From contig JAFWWK010000267.1 of NCBI GenBank assembly GCA_017523615.1, positions 1-32,460 on the forward strand: 32,460 nucleotides of DNA, written 5' to 3'. The DNA is from Clostridia bacterium (GTDB taxonomy: Bacteria > Bacillota > Clostridia > Christensenellales > Aristaeellaceae). A model generated the notes under the pieces. It worked only from the letters and a program-made list of their open reading frames with translations. It was not told the DNA's origin and did no database searches. This document shows positions 7,337 through 17,171 of the stretch, one piece after another (position 1 is the stretch's first letter; the number at the start of each line of letters is the position of its first letter). The position numbers and the translations under genes were made by a program.

Positions 7337-8749
7337 ATGACTAGGAACAATGTGACGCGGAACATGACGGAAGGCGACCCGCTGAAGCTGATCCTCGGCT
7401 TTTCCGTTCCGCTGATGTTCGGGCTTTTTTTCCAACAGCTGTACAGCTTTGTGGACGCGGCCATCGTCGGCCGTTTTTTAGGCACTTCGGCCCTGGCCGC
7501 GGTGGGTTCCACCGGATCGGTCAATTTCCTGGTGTTGGGATTCTGTATGGGGATCTGCTCGGGATTCGGCATCCCGATCTCCCAGGCTTTCGGTGCGGGG
7601 GACGAAAGGGCGCTGCGACGCTATACGGCCAGCGCCTGCTATCTGGCCGTCGGCATCTCCATTGTGTTTGCCGTCGGTACGGGCCTCTGCTGCACCGCGG
7701 CGCTCCGGGCGATGAACACACCCGCGGATATCCTGGACGAGGCAGCCGGGTATATCCGCATCATCTTTTTCGCGATCCCTGTGACGGTGGTCTATAACCT
7801 GGCGGGCAGCGTGCTGCGCGCGGTGGGGGATTCCAGGACGCCTGTGCTTTTCCTGGTGGCGGCTTCCCTGATCAATATCGCTCTGGACCTTGTGTTCATC
7901 CTTGTGTTCCATATGGGCGTGAGCGGGGCTGCATGGGCCACGGTCATCAGCCAGCTTTTTGCGGGGATCGGATGCGTGAGGACCGTGCTGAAGCACCTCC
8001 CGATGCTGACCGAATGCCCCGATGACCTGAAATTCCGCAAACGCTATATCCTTAAAACGGCGGCCATGGGTGTTCCCATGGGGCTGCAGTATTCCATCAC
8101 GGCTGTGGGCTCCATCGTGATGCAGACCGCGGTCAACGGCCTTGGCACCGGCGCCGTGGCCGCCGTGACCGCCGCCGGCAAGCTGTACACCTTTTTCACC
8201 TGTGTGTTTGACGCCCTGGCGACGGCCATGGCCACCTATTGCGGACAGCACGTGGGGGCTGCCAGGGCGGAAAGGATCCCCGCCGGGCTTCGGGCCGCCG
8301 GGGTGATCGGGACGGTGTATTCCCTGCTGGTGCTGGGCCTGGTGTGCCTGATGGGCGGCAGGATGCTGGGGATCTTCCTGGGCGGCGATACCGACGGTCC
8401 CGTCGCCGCAATGGCCATGAAGTACATGGTCACCAATGTGGCGTTCTTCGTTCCGCTGCTGTTTGTGAACATTGTGCGCTTCAGCATCCAGGGCATGGGC
8501 TTTACGCGCCTTGCGATGGTCGCCGGCGTGTTTGAAATGGTGGCAAGGACCCTGGTGGCCGTGGCTTTGGTTCCCCGCTTCGGCTTTGAGGCCGCATGCT
8601 TCGCCAATCCCCTGGCGTGGGTAATGGCGGACATCTTCCTGGTCCCCTGCTTTGTACGCACCTGGCGCAGCCTGATGCGGCGCGGCGGAGGCCGGACGGC
8701 GGAACGGGGCAAAAAAGCCTGCCGGGCGCTGAAGAGCATCGGTTACTGA
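7337..8749 (+). CDS. MATE-family multidrug/cation antiporter
   Basis: 470 residues; ATG at 7337, with a GTG at 7334 equally close to the AAGGAG site (7321-7326). MATE proteins export cationic drugs, metabolites or toxins in exchange for Na+ or H+ across the inner membrane. The protein is almost entirely hydrophobic with about 12 membrane segments in two MatE halves. The opening DPLKLILGFSVPLMFGLFFQ, then VDAAIVGRFLG and LAAVGSTGSVNF, matches the MatE family start closely; FGIPISQAFGAGDE is the conserved end of helix 2. The second half begins at about MGVPMGLQYSITAVGS. It ends in a short arginine-rich cytoplasmic tail. Flanked by its own promoter and terminator, so it is a single-gene unit. 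Substrate cannot be predicted. Confidence 0.93.
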   Translation: MTRNNVTRNMTEGDPLKLILGFSVPLMFGLFFQQLYSFVDAAIVGRFLGTSALAAVGSTGSVNFLVLGFCMGICSGFGIPISQAFGAGDERALRRYTASACYLAVGISIVFAVGTGLCCTAALRAMNTPADILDEAAGYIRIIFFAIPVTVVYNLAGSVLRAVGDSRTPVLFLVAASLINIALDLVFILVFHMGVSGAAWATVISQLFAGIGCVRTVLKHLPMLTECPDDLKFRKRYILKTAAMGVPMGLQYSITAVGSIVMQTAVNGLGTGAVAAVTAAGKLYTFFTCVFDALATAMATYCGQHVGAARAERIPAGLRAAGVIGTVYSLLVLGLVCLMGGRMLGIFLGGDTDGPVAAMAMKYMVTNVAFFVPLLFVNIVRFSIQGMGFTRLAMVAGVFEMVARTLVAVALVPRFGFEAACFANPLAWVMADIFLVPCFVRTWRSLMRRGGGRTAERGKKACRALKSIGY

Positions 8750-8771
8750 GCGCAAAAAAGAAGATGAAAAG

Positions 8772-8797
8772 AACGGATCGCCGAGGTCCGTTTTTTT
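8772..8797 (+). terminator. Rho-independent terminator after the MATE gene
   Basis: Stem AACGGA (8772-8777) with TCCGTT (8787-8792), 9-base loop, within a run of seven T. Confidence 0.75.
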
Positions 8798-8842
8798 CTT
8801 TTACTCTTCTGTCATTTTCACTGCCTGAAGCGCCTTTCTCGC

Positions 8843-8871
8843 TGGACAAATAAGCCGGACTGCGGTATATT
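8843..8871 (+). promoter_or_regulatory. Promoter of the pullulanase gene
   Basis: TGGACA (8843-8848), 17-base spacer, TATATT (8866-8871). Leader of about 55 bases. No catabolite (cre-like) site was recognised beside it. Confidence 0.65.
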
Positions 8872-8933
8872 ATTGGTATGCTGCAGTGTGAATACGACGT
8901 TTTTTGCCGGCCAGTGCCGGCGGGGAGGCTGAG

Positions 8934-11543
8934 ATGAGAAGAAAGATAAGCATGCTTCTGGTCATCGCGCTTGCGTTCACCTGTTTATCTTTGACTGCTG
9001 TTCCTGCGGAAGAGTATACCCTTCCGATGGAGGAGGGCATGAACAGGGTCACCTTCTACTGGACAAAAGAAGGGGCTGACTATGCCACGTCGGATATGTG
9101 GATATGGTTCCCGAACGCAGACGGGCGCGGGTACTTGTTCCATGAATGCGAATATGGCGGCAAGGTGGTCATCAACGTGCCCGCGGACGTGGAGCAGGTG
9201 GGGTTCATCGTCCGGACCGGCTGCTCACAGCCCGGCGGGAGCTCCTGGGGCAGTGCTACCAAGGACTTTGAGGCGGACCGGTTTGCCATCATTACAGGAA
9301 GGGACACGGTCATCTACTTAAAAAGCGGCGACGGAGACCAGTATACGAGCCGCGACGGAGGAAAGACCCTGGAAAGCATCCGCAATTTCTCCATGGCTGC
9401 CATTATCTCCGGGCACGAGATACGGTATTTCATTTCTCCCGCCGTGCGGCTGACGTCTCTCGCCCAGGTAACAGTATACCGGGACGGGCGGAAGATCCCG
9501 TTCAGCGGCCTTTCCAGCCTGAACAACAAGGTGATCACGGGAATCGTGACCCTGGAGGAGGAGATCGATCTGACCAGCGCATATGAAATGGAGATCGAGG
9601 GCTACGGAAGAAAAACGGCGGTCCCGACCGCTATCTTCGACTCCGAGGAATTTATCGCGAAATATACATATGACGGGAACGACCTGGGCGCCGTCATAAG
9701 CGGGAACGAAACCACGTTCAAGGTGTGGGCGCCCACCGCATCCGCTGTGGTCCTGAATCTGTTTGAAAACGGAGACGGCGGCAGCGCGTACCTTTCGATG
9801 TCCATGGAGAAAAAGGGTAAGGGCGTGTGGGAAGCGACGGCGCAGTGCGGCAGCGGCACCTATTACACCTATTCCGTCACTACCGCTCTGGGGACCCAGG
9901 AAGCGGTGGATCCATATGCCCGCGCCGCCGGTGTCAATGGCGATCGCGGCATGGTGATCGACCTGACACTCACCGATCCCGAGGGGTTCAGGGAGGACGT
10001 GCCGGTTTCCTCGATCGACACCTATCAGGACGCGGTGGTGTGGGAGGTCCACGTCCGCGATTTCTCCAACGCCATGCCAGGGACCGCGTATCCCGGCAAG
10101 TATCTGGCCTTCACCGAGACAGGCCTGACCAATGCCGGAGGACAGCCGATCGGCGTGGATTACCTGAAAGCTCTGGGGATCACCCATGTGCATCTGCAGC
10201 CGATTTATGATTTTGCCACAGTCGACGAGAACCGGCTGTCCGAACCGCAGTTCAACTGGGGCTATGATCCCAAGAACTACAACGTGCCGGAGGGGAGCTA
10301 TTCCACGGACCCGTACCATGGCGAGGTCCGTATTACGGAGCTTAAGCGGATGGTGCAGGCCCTGCACGGCCAGGGGATCGGCGTCGTCATGGACGTGGTA
10401 TACAATCATACCTACGCGCTGGATTCTTCCCTCAACCGTGTCGTGCCGTATTATTATTATCGCTGGACGTCGGGCGGCGATCCCTCCAACGGATCGGGCT
10501 GCGGCAACGAGACCGCATCCGAGCGGGTGATGTTCCGCAAGTACATGGTGGACAGCGTGGCCTACTGGATGAAGGAATACCACCTGGACGGCTTCCGTTT
10601 TGATCTGATGGCACTGCATGATGTGGAGACCATGCAGCAGATCGAACAGGCTGTCCATGGGATCAATCCCTCCGCGCTGATCTACGGCGAGGGCTGGACG
10701 GGCGGCACGTCCCAGCTGAACGCGGCGTTCCAGATGACCCAGGCCAACGCCGGCAAGGTCACGGCTTCTCCGGGCGCCGCGGGCGGTATCGCCGTGTTCA
10801 ACGACGCCATCCGGGACGGTTTGAAGGGAAGCGTGTTCAGCCAGACCGAAAAGGGCTATATCTCCGGTGCAGCCACCAAGACCAACGCGACGCGGGTGAT
10901 TTTCGGCATCACCGGCGGCGCCTCCAACGGCGCAGGCTGGAAGGCCAGGGACGCTATGGTGGTCAACTATATGACATCCCACGACAATCATACCCTGTGG
11001 GACAAACTGCTCCTTTCTAACCCGGACGACAGTGACAGGACCCGCGCTGATATGGTCAAACTGGGCGCCGCGGTTGTGATGCTTTCCAGAGGGATGCCAT
11101 TTTTCCTGGCCGGGGAGGAAATGCTCAGGACCAAGCAGGGGGACGGGAACAGCTACCGCAGTTCCGATGAGATCAATAACATTGACTGGGAAGCGCTGAG
11201 TGAGGGCAGTCTTGCACTTGAGACTTCCCGGTTCTACGCCGGCCTGATCCGGATGCGCAAGGACAACGCCTTCCTGACGGATCCCGGGGCCACCGCGGAA
11301 TGCGAGATCCTGTCCGGACAGGTGATCTTCGTAAAGTATGTAAAGGACGGCCGTATCCTCGGTGCCGCGTGGATCAATCCCAATCCCGCTCCTGCCGGCG
11401 TAAACATCGACGCTGCCTTGGACGGGGCCAGGGTGATCCTTTCCGGAGGTGAATTCCCGGAGGAACGCACGGTGGCGGGCGATACTGTGGTGACCATCGG
11501 CGCCAGGAGCGCCTTTGCAGTGGCGATCCCCTCCGCGGAGTAA
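8934..11543 (+). CDS. pulA: Secreted type I pullulanase (CBM41-CBM48-GH13)
   Basis: 869 residues from ATG 8934, set by GGGGAGG five bases upstream. It hydrolyses alpha-1,6 branch links of pullulan, glycogen or amylopectin outside the cell. A signal peptide (MRRKISMLLVIALAF...) ends at about TAVPA/EEY, a signal peptidase I site with no lipobox. Residues about 30-135 look like CBM41 (FYWTKEGADY, aromatic WIWFPN, ending VIYLKSGDG). CBM48 is near 255-330 (TTFKVWAPTASAVVLNLFENG). The type I pullulanase signature FNWGYDPKNYNVPEG precedes the GH13 barrel. Catalytic residues: Asp557 nucleophile (DGFRFDLM), Glu586 acid/base (YGEGW) and Asp684 (TSHDNHT). A C-terminal beta-domain follows. No sortase motif, SLH domain or membrane anchor is seen, so it is probably released. 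Monocistronic. Confidence 0.93.
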   Translation: MRRKISMLLVIALAFTCLSLTAVPAEEYTLPMEEGMNRVTFYWTKEGADYATSDMWIWFPNADGRGYLFHECEYGGKVVINVPADVEQVGFIVRTGCSQPGGSSWGSATKDFEADRFAIITGRDTVIYLKSGDGDQYTSRDGGKTLESIRNFSMAAIISGHEIRYFISPAVRLTSLAQVTVYRDGRKIPFSGLSSLNNKVITGIVTLEEEIDLTSAYEMEIEGYGRKTAVPTAIFDSEEFIAKYTYDGNDLGAVISGNETTFKVWAPTASAVVLNLFENGDGGSAYLSMSMEKKGKGVWEATAQCGSGTYYTYSVTTALGTQEAVDPYARAAGVNGDRGMVIDLTLTDPEGFREDVPVSSIDTYQDAVVWEVHVRDFSNAMPGTAYPGKYLAFTETGLTNAGGQPIGVDYLKALGITHVHLQPIYDFATVDENRLSEPQFNWGYDPKNYNVPEGSYSTDPYHGEVRITELKRMVQALHGQGIGVVMDVVYNHTYALDSSLNRVVPYYYYRWTSGGDPSNGSGCGNETASERVMFRKYMVDSVAYWMKEYHLDGFRFDLMALHDVETMQQIEQAVHGINPSALIYGEGWTGGTSQLNAAFQMTQANAGKVTASPGAAGGIAVFNDAIRDGLKGSVFSQTEKGYISGAATKTNATRVIFGITGGASNGAGWKARDAMVVNYMTSHDNHTLWDKLLLSNPDDSDRTRADMVKLGAAVVMLSRGMPFFLAGEEMLRTKQGDGNSYRSSDEINNIDWEALSEGSLALETSRFYAGLIRMRKDNAFLTDPGATAECEILSGQVIFVKYVKDGRILGAAWINPNPAPAGVNIDAALDGARVILSGGEFPEERTVAGDTVVTIGARSAFAVAIPSAE

Positions 11544-11584
11544 AAAAACGGGAGCAAAGCATACGAAAACTGCCTTTGAAGATG

Positions 11585-11624
11585 AGCTGTGTCCGCCCGG
11601 CCCGCGGGGCCGGCGGACGCAGCT
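11585..11624 (+). terminator. Long GC-rich hairpin after the pullulanase gene
   Basis: Arms 11585-11603 and 11607-11624 pair over about 18 bp with one G-U pair and one bulged C, loop GCG. No T-run follows on either strand, so it is not a textbook terminator. It could be a 3'-end-protecting structure or a Rho-linked terminator for pulA. Confidence 0.5.
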
Positions 11625-11648
11625 TAGTGAAATGTGAGACCAACAAAC

Positions 11649-11677
11649 TTGACGCGGGCTGGTTATAATGCTAAAAT
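11649..11677 (+). promoter_or_regulatory. Promoter of the degV gene
   Basis: TTGACG (11649-11654), 17-base spacer, TAAAAT (11672-11677). A nearer TATAAT (11664-11669) is only nine bases from this -35 box and would need another. Confidence 0.6.
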
Positions 11678-11737
11678 ATATCGCTGTCCGCAAAAAACGT
11701 ACGGCACGCAATTCATTGTTTACAAAAGGAGGCCCCT

Positions 11738-12637
11738 ATGCCTTTCTGGATCGTGACGGATGCATGCTGTGACCTTCCCGAGGAATACATTCACAGCCAT
11801 ACCAATCTGAAAGTTGTTCCGATGCTTTACCAGGCGAATGGCGAATCTCACCTCCTGGACCTTGAAAGCAGGGACGCCGGAAAGGATACGAAAGCCTTTT
11901 ACGATAAAATGCGCGCAGGCGCGGTCACCAAAACCTCCGCGATCAACGAATCGGCATGGATCGAGAGTGTTGAACCCATCCTCAAGGGCGGGGAAGACGC
12001 GCTTCTCCTGGTGTTTTCATCGGGGCTGAGCACCACAGCCGCTCAGGCTGCCATGGCGGCGGCGGCGCTGAAGGAAAAGTATCCCGACAGGAAGATCCGC
12101 TCGGTGGATTCCCTTTCGGCCAGCCTGGGGGAAGGTTTGTTTGTTCACCGGGTGCTTCAAAAGAGGGACGCGGGCATGGGATTTGACGAATGCGCCGACT
12201 GGGCAGAGAAAAACGTGCAGAACACCATCCACTGGTTTACCGTTGACGACCTTGTGTACCTCAAGCGCGGCGGAAGGATATCCGCTGCCAGCTATTTCGC
12301 AGCGACCATGCTCAAGATCAAGCCGGTTTTGAATGTGGACCCCAATGGGCATCTTGTGGGCAGGGAGAAGGTGGTCGGCCGCAGGCGCAGCGTCAAGGCT
12401 CTTCTGGACAGGGCCAGGGAATTCGCCCTGGATCCCGAGAACCAGACGATGTTCATTGGCCACGGGGACTGTCTTGAGGACGCCGAGTGGCTCAGGGACA
12501 AGCTGCGGTCGGAGCTGGGCGTCAGGGACGTGATGATCTCTCTGATCGGCCCGGTGATCGGCGCACATTCCGGTCCGGGAACACTGGCCCTCTTTTTCCG
12601 GGACAAAAACGGCGAAGGAAGGCTTGAAGAGGAATAA
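11738..12637 (+). CDS. DegV-family fatty-acid-binding protein
   Basis: 299 residues, usual DegV length; ATG with AAGGAGG seven bases upstream. DegV/FakB proteins bind a fatty acid and present it to the kinase FakA for phosphorylation and entry into phospholipids. Seen: N-terminal VTDACCDLPEEY (the SDSxxDL-like motif of the family), the substrate segment TKTSAINES in place of the usual TSQPS, FSSGLSTTAAQAAMAA, SLSASLGEG, and the second domain starting near WFTVDDLVYLKRGGRIS. No fakA gene is near. Single-gene unit with its own promoter and a strong terminator. Fatty-acid binding is known for the family; the ligand here is not predictable, since the KTSAINE variant differs from classic FakB motifs. 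Confidence 0.92.
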   Translation: MPFWIVTDACCDLPEEYIHSHTNLKVVPMLYQANGESHLLDLESRDAGKDTKAFYDKMRAGAVTKTSAINESAWIESVEPILKGGEDALLLVFSSGLSTTAAQAAMAAAALKEKYPDRKIRSVDSLSASLGEGLFVHRVLQKRDAGMGFDECADWAEKNVQNTIHWFTVDDLVYLKRGGRISAASYFAATMLKIKPVLNVDPNGHLVGREKVVGRRRSVKALLDRAREFALDPENQTMFIGHGDCLEDAEWLRDKLRSELGVRDVMISLIGPVIGAHSGPGTLALFFRDKNGEGRLEEE

Positions 12638-12664
12638 CGTTCCCTGCGCGAAAGGAAAGATCAT

Positions 12665-12708
12665 AAAACCGCCTGAAAAGGATGAAAAGGTCCTTTTCAG
12701 GCGGTTTT
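12665..12708. terminator. Bidirectional terminator between degV and beta-mannosidase
   Basis: A perfect 18-bp stem (12665-12682 with 12691-12708) with an 8-base loop; A-rich and T-rich ends allow use on both strands. It separates the convergent degV and beta-mannosidase units. Confidence 0.9.
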
Positions 12709-12721
12709 GTGATCATATCAG

Positions 12722-15184
12722 TTATTTGTCGATGGAATATACGCTCCTTACGCGGATATTGTCGGCTTTTCCCCGCAGGATACGCACAGTGCGGCTGCCG
12801 CCATTCAGGTCGAAACCGTTGTCCGAAAGGAGCAGGTCCGCATCCTCGCTTTCGATGAAGACCGTGCGGGCATAGGCTTTGGCGCTGACGGTGATCATGT
12901 CCCCGTCGATCATGCAGGAGAGGCCGGGATCCGCGAAGCGGAAATGCTTCGGGGCGCAGAAAAGCGCGGTGGAGGAGGAGACCTCCTGGCCGTCCTGCTC
13001 GAAACTGCAGGAAAAATACCTGTCCGTAACGTCGATGTCGTCAAAGGAAAGCTTGGGCAGCCACTGCGCGGAATGCGGGGGAACACAGACGTCGAATTCC
13101 CCGCGGTGTTCGACGAAAGCGTCCGGGGTCCTGAGCTCCCAGGTCACCCTGCCCGAAACGGGGGAGGGACTTTCATTGCACAGATTCATCCGGCAGCTTT
13201 TTTCGATCTTTTCAGGCTCCAGCTCGTTGATGTCCGGTTTCTGGTCCATTTCGCCGTGTTCCTCGACGGACAGGAGGATCGGCGCAAAGATCCGTTTTTC
13301 CGTATAGTGGAGCACTTTCCACCGGCCGTACCAGTCGATGGAGGACCAGGAGGCGGCGGGCCAGATATCGTTGAGCTGCCAGACGATGGCCCCCATGCAG
13401 CGCCCGCGGTTGCGGCGCCAGTGCTCAACGCCGTAGCGGATGGCTTCGCTCTGCAAAAGCTGACTTGCGAACAGCAGGTTGTCAAAGGACGAGGGATAGA
13501 GGAAGGTGCGGCTCAGGTAGCTGAGGATCTTCCCGTTGGCGGAACGGTTGCGCTGGTGACGTTCCATTACGCGGCTGAAAATGTTCCTGTCCCCGGGGAG
13601 GGTGAAGCTCTCCACTGTTTTAAGGCAGGGGAAGGACTGGAAGCCGAATTCCGACGCGTAGCGGAAAAAGAACTTCCGGTATTCGGTGAAGGGCTTTTCG
13701 CCGTGCCACACATCCCAGTAATGCACGTCCCCGCGGTCGGGATCGTTGGTGTGGTCGAAAGCTCCGCCGTCGGAAGGGCTGGAGGGCCACCAGAAGGTTT
13801 GAGGCGCTTCCCGGCGCACCACCGAGGGGAGAATGTATTCATACATTTTGACATAGTCGGAAATGTTCCTGCGGCTGACAGGGGAAAAGGGCGGGGGCTC
13901 TATCCCGCGGACCAGGCCGTCCTGGGCGCTGGAGACAAAGCCTTCATCTTCGTTGTTCCCGCAAATCAGCACAAGGCACGCGTGGCTGCGCAGCCGGCGG
14001 ACCTGCTGCTCCGTTTCCAGGCGGATGTTCCGCTCAAAATCATCGGTCAGGGCGTAGAAGGAACAGGCGTACATCAGGTCCTGCCAGACGAGGATGCCCA
14101 GGCGGTCGCATGTGTCATAAAAAACCTCCCCGGGATAATACCCGCCGCCCCAGACCCGGATGGTGTTGTAATTGGCCAGGGCCGCATCCTCCAGCAGACG
14201 GACGATCTTCTGCGGAGTGATCCGCGACAGGATATTGTCCTGGGGGATATAATCGGCGCCCATGGCGAAGATGGGCATATCGTTGCACACATGGGTGAAG
14301 GATTCGCCCCAGGCGTCCTTTTCGTGGGATACGGTCAGGGTCCTGAGGCCGATCGACCTTTCCCAGGTGTCGAGCACCTTATCGCCGCGCGCAAGGGTGC
14401 ATTCCACCCTGTAAAGCGGCTGGTCCCCGTAACCCCGGGGCCACCACAGCTTGGGGTCCTCTACGGTGCATTCCCCGTTCTCAAATGCAAGCGACGCTCC
14501 GTCCGGCGCGACTAGACGGGCATGGACCTCGCAGCCCTCGGCGCTCCCGTCGTACAGCGGGCTGAGGCGGAGGGTGACGCGTCCGTCCCTGTGCTGCTGG
14601 GAAACGTATACGCTGTCAAAACAGACTCCTTCGTCCCCTTCCAGACGGAGATCCTGCCATATGCCGGCGTCCGGGATCCGGGGACCCCAGTCCCAGCCGA
14701 ACATGCAGTGCGCCTTGCGCAAAGCAAAAAACCCCGGCATGGCATCGCTCGACCCCCACATGGGATCTTCCTGGTATGCCTTCCGGGCGGCTGAAATAGG
14801 GGAGGAAAAAGTGAAGGTCAGGGTATTTTCCCCGGGAATGATCGCGGAACGGACGTCAAAGGAAAAGACAACGTGCATATTGTCGCAGCGTCCGATCTCT
14901 CTGCCGTTAAGAGATACGGCAGCCAGGGTATCCACACCGAAGCACCTCAGCCGGATGCGCGGCGAGGAAAGGAGCCGATCCGAAGGGGTAAAGGTTCGGG
15001 TGTAGACGTAGTCCTTTTCCATTGCGTTAAGGAAGAGAAACTCATTTTCCCTAAAGAAAGGATCAGGCAGCACACCGCAGCGCATCAGGTCCGCGCAGAC
15101 GGAACCGGGAACGACGGCTTCGCGCCAGGCGTTCTCGTCTGTGCACCGCATACGCCAGGTCCCCGAAAGGGATTGGATGACCAT
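12722..15184 (-). CDS. Beta-mannosidase (GH2), cytoplasmic
   Basis: 820 residues, the normal length of GH2 beta-mannosidases, which cut terminal beta-1,4-mannose from manno-oligosaccharides. ATG 15184 is set by GGGAGGAA six bases upstream. The N-terminal sugar-binding beta-domain begins [15 protein letters not shown]...VPGSV; an immunoglobulin-like domain follows, then the TIM barrel with DYIPQDNI and [15 protein letters not shown]. The acid/base is Glu412 in CGNNEDEGF and the nucleophile Glu512 in [11 protein letters not shown]; the W-Q-L-N-D-I-W-P motif is also present. There is no signal peptide, so the substrate must be imported. The gene starts 26 bases after ricT with no visible promoter between, so it seems to be read from the darA-holB-ricT transcript, an odd partner for those genes. 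Confidence 0.93.
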   Translation of the reverse strand: MVIQSLSGTWRMRCTDENAWREAVVPGSVCADLMRCGVLPDPFFRENEFLFLNAMEKDYVYTRTFTPSDRLLSSPRIRLRCFGVDTLAAVSLNGREIGRCDNMHVVFSFDVRSAIIPGENTLTFTFSSPISAARKAYQEDPMWGSSDAMPGFFALRKAHCMFGWDWGPRIPDAGIWQDLRLEGDEGVCFDSVYVSQQHRDGRVTLRLSPLYDGSAEGCEVHARLVAPDGASLAFENGECTVEDPKLWWPRGYGDQPLYRVECTLARGDKVLDTWERSIGLRTLTVSHEKDAWGESFTHVCNDMPIFAMGADYIPQDNILSRITPQKIVRLLEDAALANYNTIRVWGGGYYPGEVFYDTCDRLGILVWQDLMYACSFYALTDDFERNIRLETEQQVRRLRSHACLVLICGNNEDEGFVSSAQDGLVRGIEPPPFSPVSRRNISDYVKMYEYILPSVVRREAPQTFWWPSSPSDGGAFDHTNDPDRGDVHYWDVWHGEKPFTEYRKFFFRYASEFGFQSFPCLKTVESFTLPGDRNIFSRVMERHQRNRSANGKILSYLSRTFLYPSSFDNLLFASQLLQSEAIRYGVEHWRRNRGRCMGAIVWQLNDIWPAASWSSIDWYGRWKVLHYTEKRIFAPILLSVEEHGEMDQKPDINELEPEKIEKSCRMNLCNESPSPVSGRVTWELRTPDAFVEHRGEFDVCVPPHSAQWLPKLSFDDIDVTDRYFSCSFEQDGQEVSSSTALFCAPKHFRFADPGLSCMIDGDMITVSAKAYARTVFIESEDADLLLSDNGFDLNGGSRTVRILRGKADNIRVRSVYSIDK

Positions 15185-15210
15185 ATCAATTCCTCCCTGG
15201 CGGAAAGGGA

Positions 15211-16197
15211 TCAGTCCTCCCCGCCGGTCTCTTCGTTTTCCCCTTCCAGGAGCTCGTCAGCCTCAAGGTTGGCCTCGTCCTCCGTAAGCCCGTCTTCTTC
15301 TTCCAGGCTGCGGACGATTTCATTATGCTCCTCGGCGTTCGTGCCGGCACGTGGATCCTTCCTGGTACTGTCGCCGTTTCCTTCCGCCTGGCCGATCCGT
15401 TTGATATCGGATAGCGGGTATTCCCGGATTTCGGTCTCATCCCCTTTGGGGATGCGCACCCGGACGGTCTCCCTGAGGATATTCAGGTCCGTCACCGTGC
15501 CGCGCCCGTCAGGTGTGATGACGTCCTTGCCGAGCCGGGGCATCTTCTTGCGGACCGCTTCGTAGGTGTCTTCTTCGTATTTAAGGCAGCACATCAGCCG
15601 GCCGCAGACGCCGGAGATCTTAGTGGGGTTCAGGCTGAGGCTCTGCTCCTTGGCCATCTTGATGGACACGGGCTGGAAATCGCCGAGGAACGTGGTGCAG
15701 CACAGGGGCCGTCCGCACATTCCCAGGCCGCCCAGCATTTTGGCTTCGTCCCGGACTCCGATCTGCCTCAGCTCGATCCGGGTACGGAAGATGGCGGCCA
15801 GGTCCTTGACCAGGCTGCGGAAATCGACCCGCTTGTCGGATGTGAAGTAAAAGAGGATCTTGCTGTTGTCGAATGTGTATTCGCATTTGACCAGCTTCAT
15901 CGGAAGCTTGTGCTCAGCGATCTTTTTTTCACAGATCTCCATGGCGGAGGATTCCCTGGAACGGTTTTCCTCTTCGTGGGCGGCGTCCTCCGCGGTGGCG
16001 ATGCGGATGACGTTTTTAAGGGGCGGGGTGACCAGTTCGTCGGCGATCTGGCTGACGCCCGTGACGACTTCGCCGTATTCGATGCCGCGCACCGTTTCCA
16101 CGATCACGGCGTCCCCGGCGGTGGGCCAGAGAGAGCCGGGATCAAAATAGTACAGTTTGCCCGCGTTCCTGAAGCGGACACCGATTACAGTTGCCAT
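15211..16197 (-). CDS. ricT: RicT/YaaT (PSP1-family) protein
   Basis: 328 residues from ATG 16197, set by GGAGGAA upstream; an in-frame start further upstream would lie deep inside holB. RicT is a PSP1-domain protein that, in Bacillus, joins RicA and RicF in a Fe-S complex promoting RNase Y mRNA processing, competence and sporulation. Seen: N-terminal [18 protein letters not shown], the PSP1 core with [17 protein letters not shown], and the conserved cysteines [12 protein letters not shown] and [13 protein letters not shown] (Cys pairs that bind the clusters). After the conserved core a strongly acidic tail of about 45 residues ([21 protein letters not shown]) extends the protein. The start overlaps the holB stop by 13 bases, implying translational coupling. 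Confidence 0.93.
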   Translation of the reverse strand: MATVIGVRFRNAGKLYYFDPGSLWPTAGDAVIVETVRGIEYGEVVTGVSQIADELVTPPLKNVIRIATAEDAAHEEENRSRESSAMEICEKKIAEHKLPMKLVKCEYTFDNSKILFYFTSDKRVDFRSLVKDLAAIFRTRIELRQIGVRDEAKMLGGLGMCGRPLCCTTFLGDFQPVSIKMAKEQSLSLNPTKISGVCGRLMCCLKYEEDTYEAVRKKMPRLGKDVITPDGRGTVTDLNILRETVRVRIPKGDETEIREYPLSDIKRIGQAEGNGDSTRKDPRAGTNAEEHNEIVRSLEEEDGLTEDEANLEADELLEGENEETGGED

Positions 16198-17147
16198 AAT
16201 GCAATTTCCTCCGCTATGACAGACATGATATTTTCCGCGCATCCGGTAAACAAAACGTTTGATGCGCGGAAAGCTTTGGCGCGGATCACGGTTTCCATGA
16301 TCCTTTTCAGGCTGCTTTCATCCGCAGATCTCCATATCTCCGGGGCATCCGAAGCCTCCGGGGAGCGGAGCAGAAGTTCCGCCTGTTCTTCCAGGATATC
16401 CAGGAGGCGGGAATCCCGTTCCTTTTTGTCTTTCAGGGCTTCCCGGAGGAGCTTCATGGCGGAAGGGATATCCGAGGGCCGCCGGACGGCAAAGAAGGTT
16501 TTTTTGACGACGTCCAGATCCTCATAAAAGGTCGGGTCGGTATGGATCCTGAGGGCTTTGCCGATGGAACCGCCGCTGAGCGGGACAAGGCGGGAGACCT
16601 CCTCCTCGGGGATCATCGCACCCAGCAGCGCGGAACGCATGCGTTCGTCGCTCCAGGGAGCCAGGCGGCAGATCCTGCAGCGGGAAAGGATGGTGGGCAG
16701 GATGGCGCTCAGGGTGTCGGCGGTCAGGAAAAACCAGGTACTGTCGTCCACTTCCTCGATGGTCTTGAGCAGCACGTTCTGGGCGGCCGGGGTCATGCGC
16801 TCGGCGTTTTCGATCACCACTGCCCGGCGGCGTCCTTCAAGGGGAGCTGAAGCCAGGGTGTCCACCAAAGCGCGCACGGTTTCGGTCTTGATGGTCTTTT
16901 CTCCCGTCTTGGGGGCGGGAAGAAGGAGGTCCGGCAGGCTGCGGCTCTGGTACCTGCGGCAGTTTTTGCAATGTCCGCAGGGACGCTCTCCATCCGATGT
17001 GCACAAGACCCCCATGGCGATCTCATGCGCAAGGGTCTTTTTGCCGATACCCTTCGGCCCGCACAGAAGAACGGCGTGGGGCAGATGCCCGGAGGCGAGG
17101 TCCGCCCTGAGGGCGTCCTCCCTGGACCGTTCCGTTTCCTTCGTCAT
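16185..17147 (-). CDS. holB: DNA polymerase III delta' subunit
   Basis: 320 residues. Delta' is the stator of the clamp loader that places the beta clamp on primed DNA. Seen: HAVLLCGPKGIGKKT with a Walker A-like loop, the zinc-binding cysteines CTSDGERPCGHCKNC, KTETVRALVDTLASAP, VVIENAERMTPAAQNVLLKTIEE (Walker B region) and ILSRCRICRL, the sensor segment that replaces the SRC motif of active ATPases. The C-terminal collar domain is weakly conserved, as is usual. ATG 17147 has only a weak purine stretch upstream, but homology starts there. It lies 24 bases downstream of darA and overlaps ricT, the order known from Bacillus (yaaQ-yaaR-holB-yaaT) without yaaR. Confidence 0.93.
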   Translation of the reverse strand: MTKETERSREDALRADLASGHLPHAVLLCGPKGIGKKTLAHEIAMGVLCTSDGERPCGHCKNCRRYQSRSLPDLLLPAPKTGEKTIKTETVRALVDTLASAPLEGRRRAVVIENAERMTPAAQNVLLKTIEEVDDSTWFFLTADTLSAILPTILSRCRICRLAPWSDERMRSALLGAMIPEEEVSRLVPLSGGSIGKALRIHTDPTFYEDLDVVKKTFFAVRRPSDIPSAMKLLREALKDKKERDSRLLDILEEQAELLLRSPEASDAPEIWRSADESSLKRIMETVIRAKAFRASNVLFTGCAENIMSVIAEEIALWQL

Positions 17148-17171
17148 ACGCCTGAGGCCGCCCTTCCGGAA

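Noticed and set aside
11649..11669. TTGACG with TATAAT as the degV promoter
   Set aside because: The spacing is only nine bases; pairing TTGACG with TAAAAT at 11672 gives the proper 17.
9318..11711. 797-codon minus-strand open frame opposite the pullulanase gene
   Set aside because: It is a shadow of the high-GC third codon positions of pulA; composition is unlike a protein and no ribosome site or domain is seen.
12944..14515. 523-codon plus-strand open frame opposite the beta-mannosidase gene
   Set aside because: The mannosidase has full catalytic motifs on the other strand; this frame has no domain.
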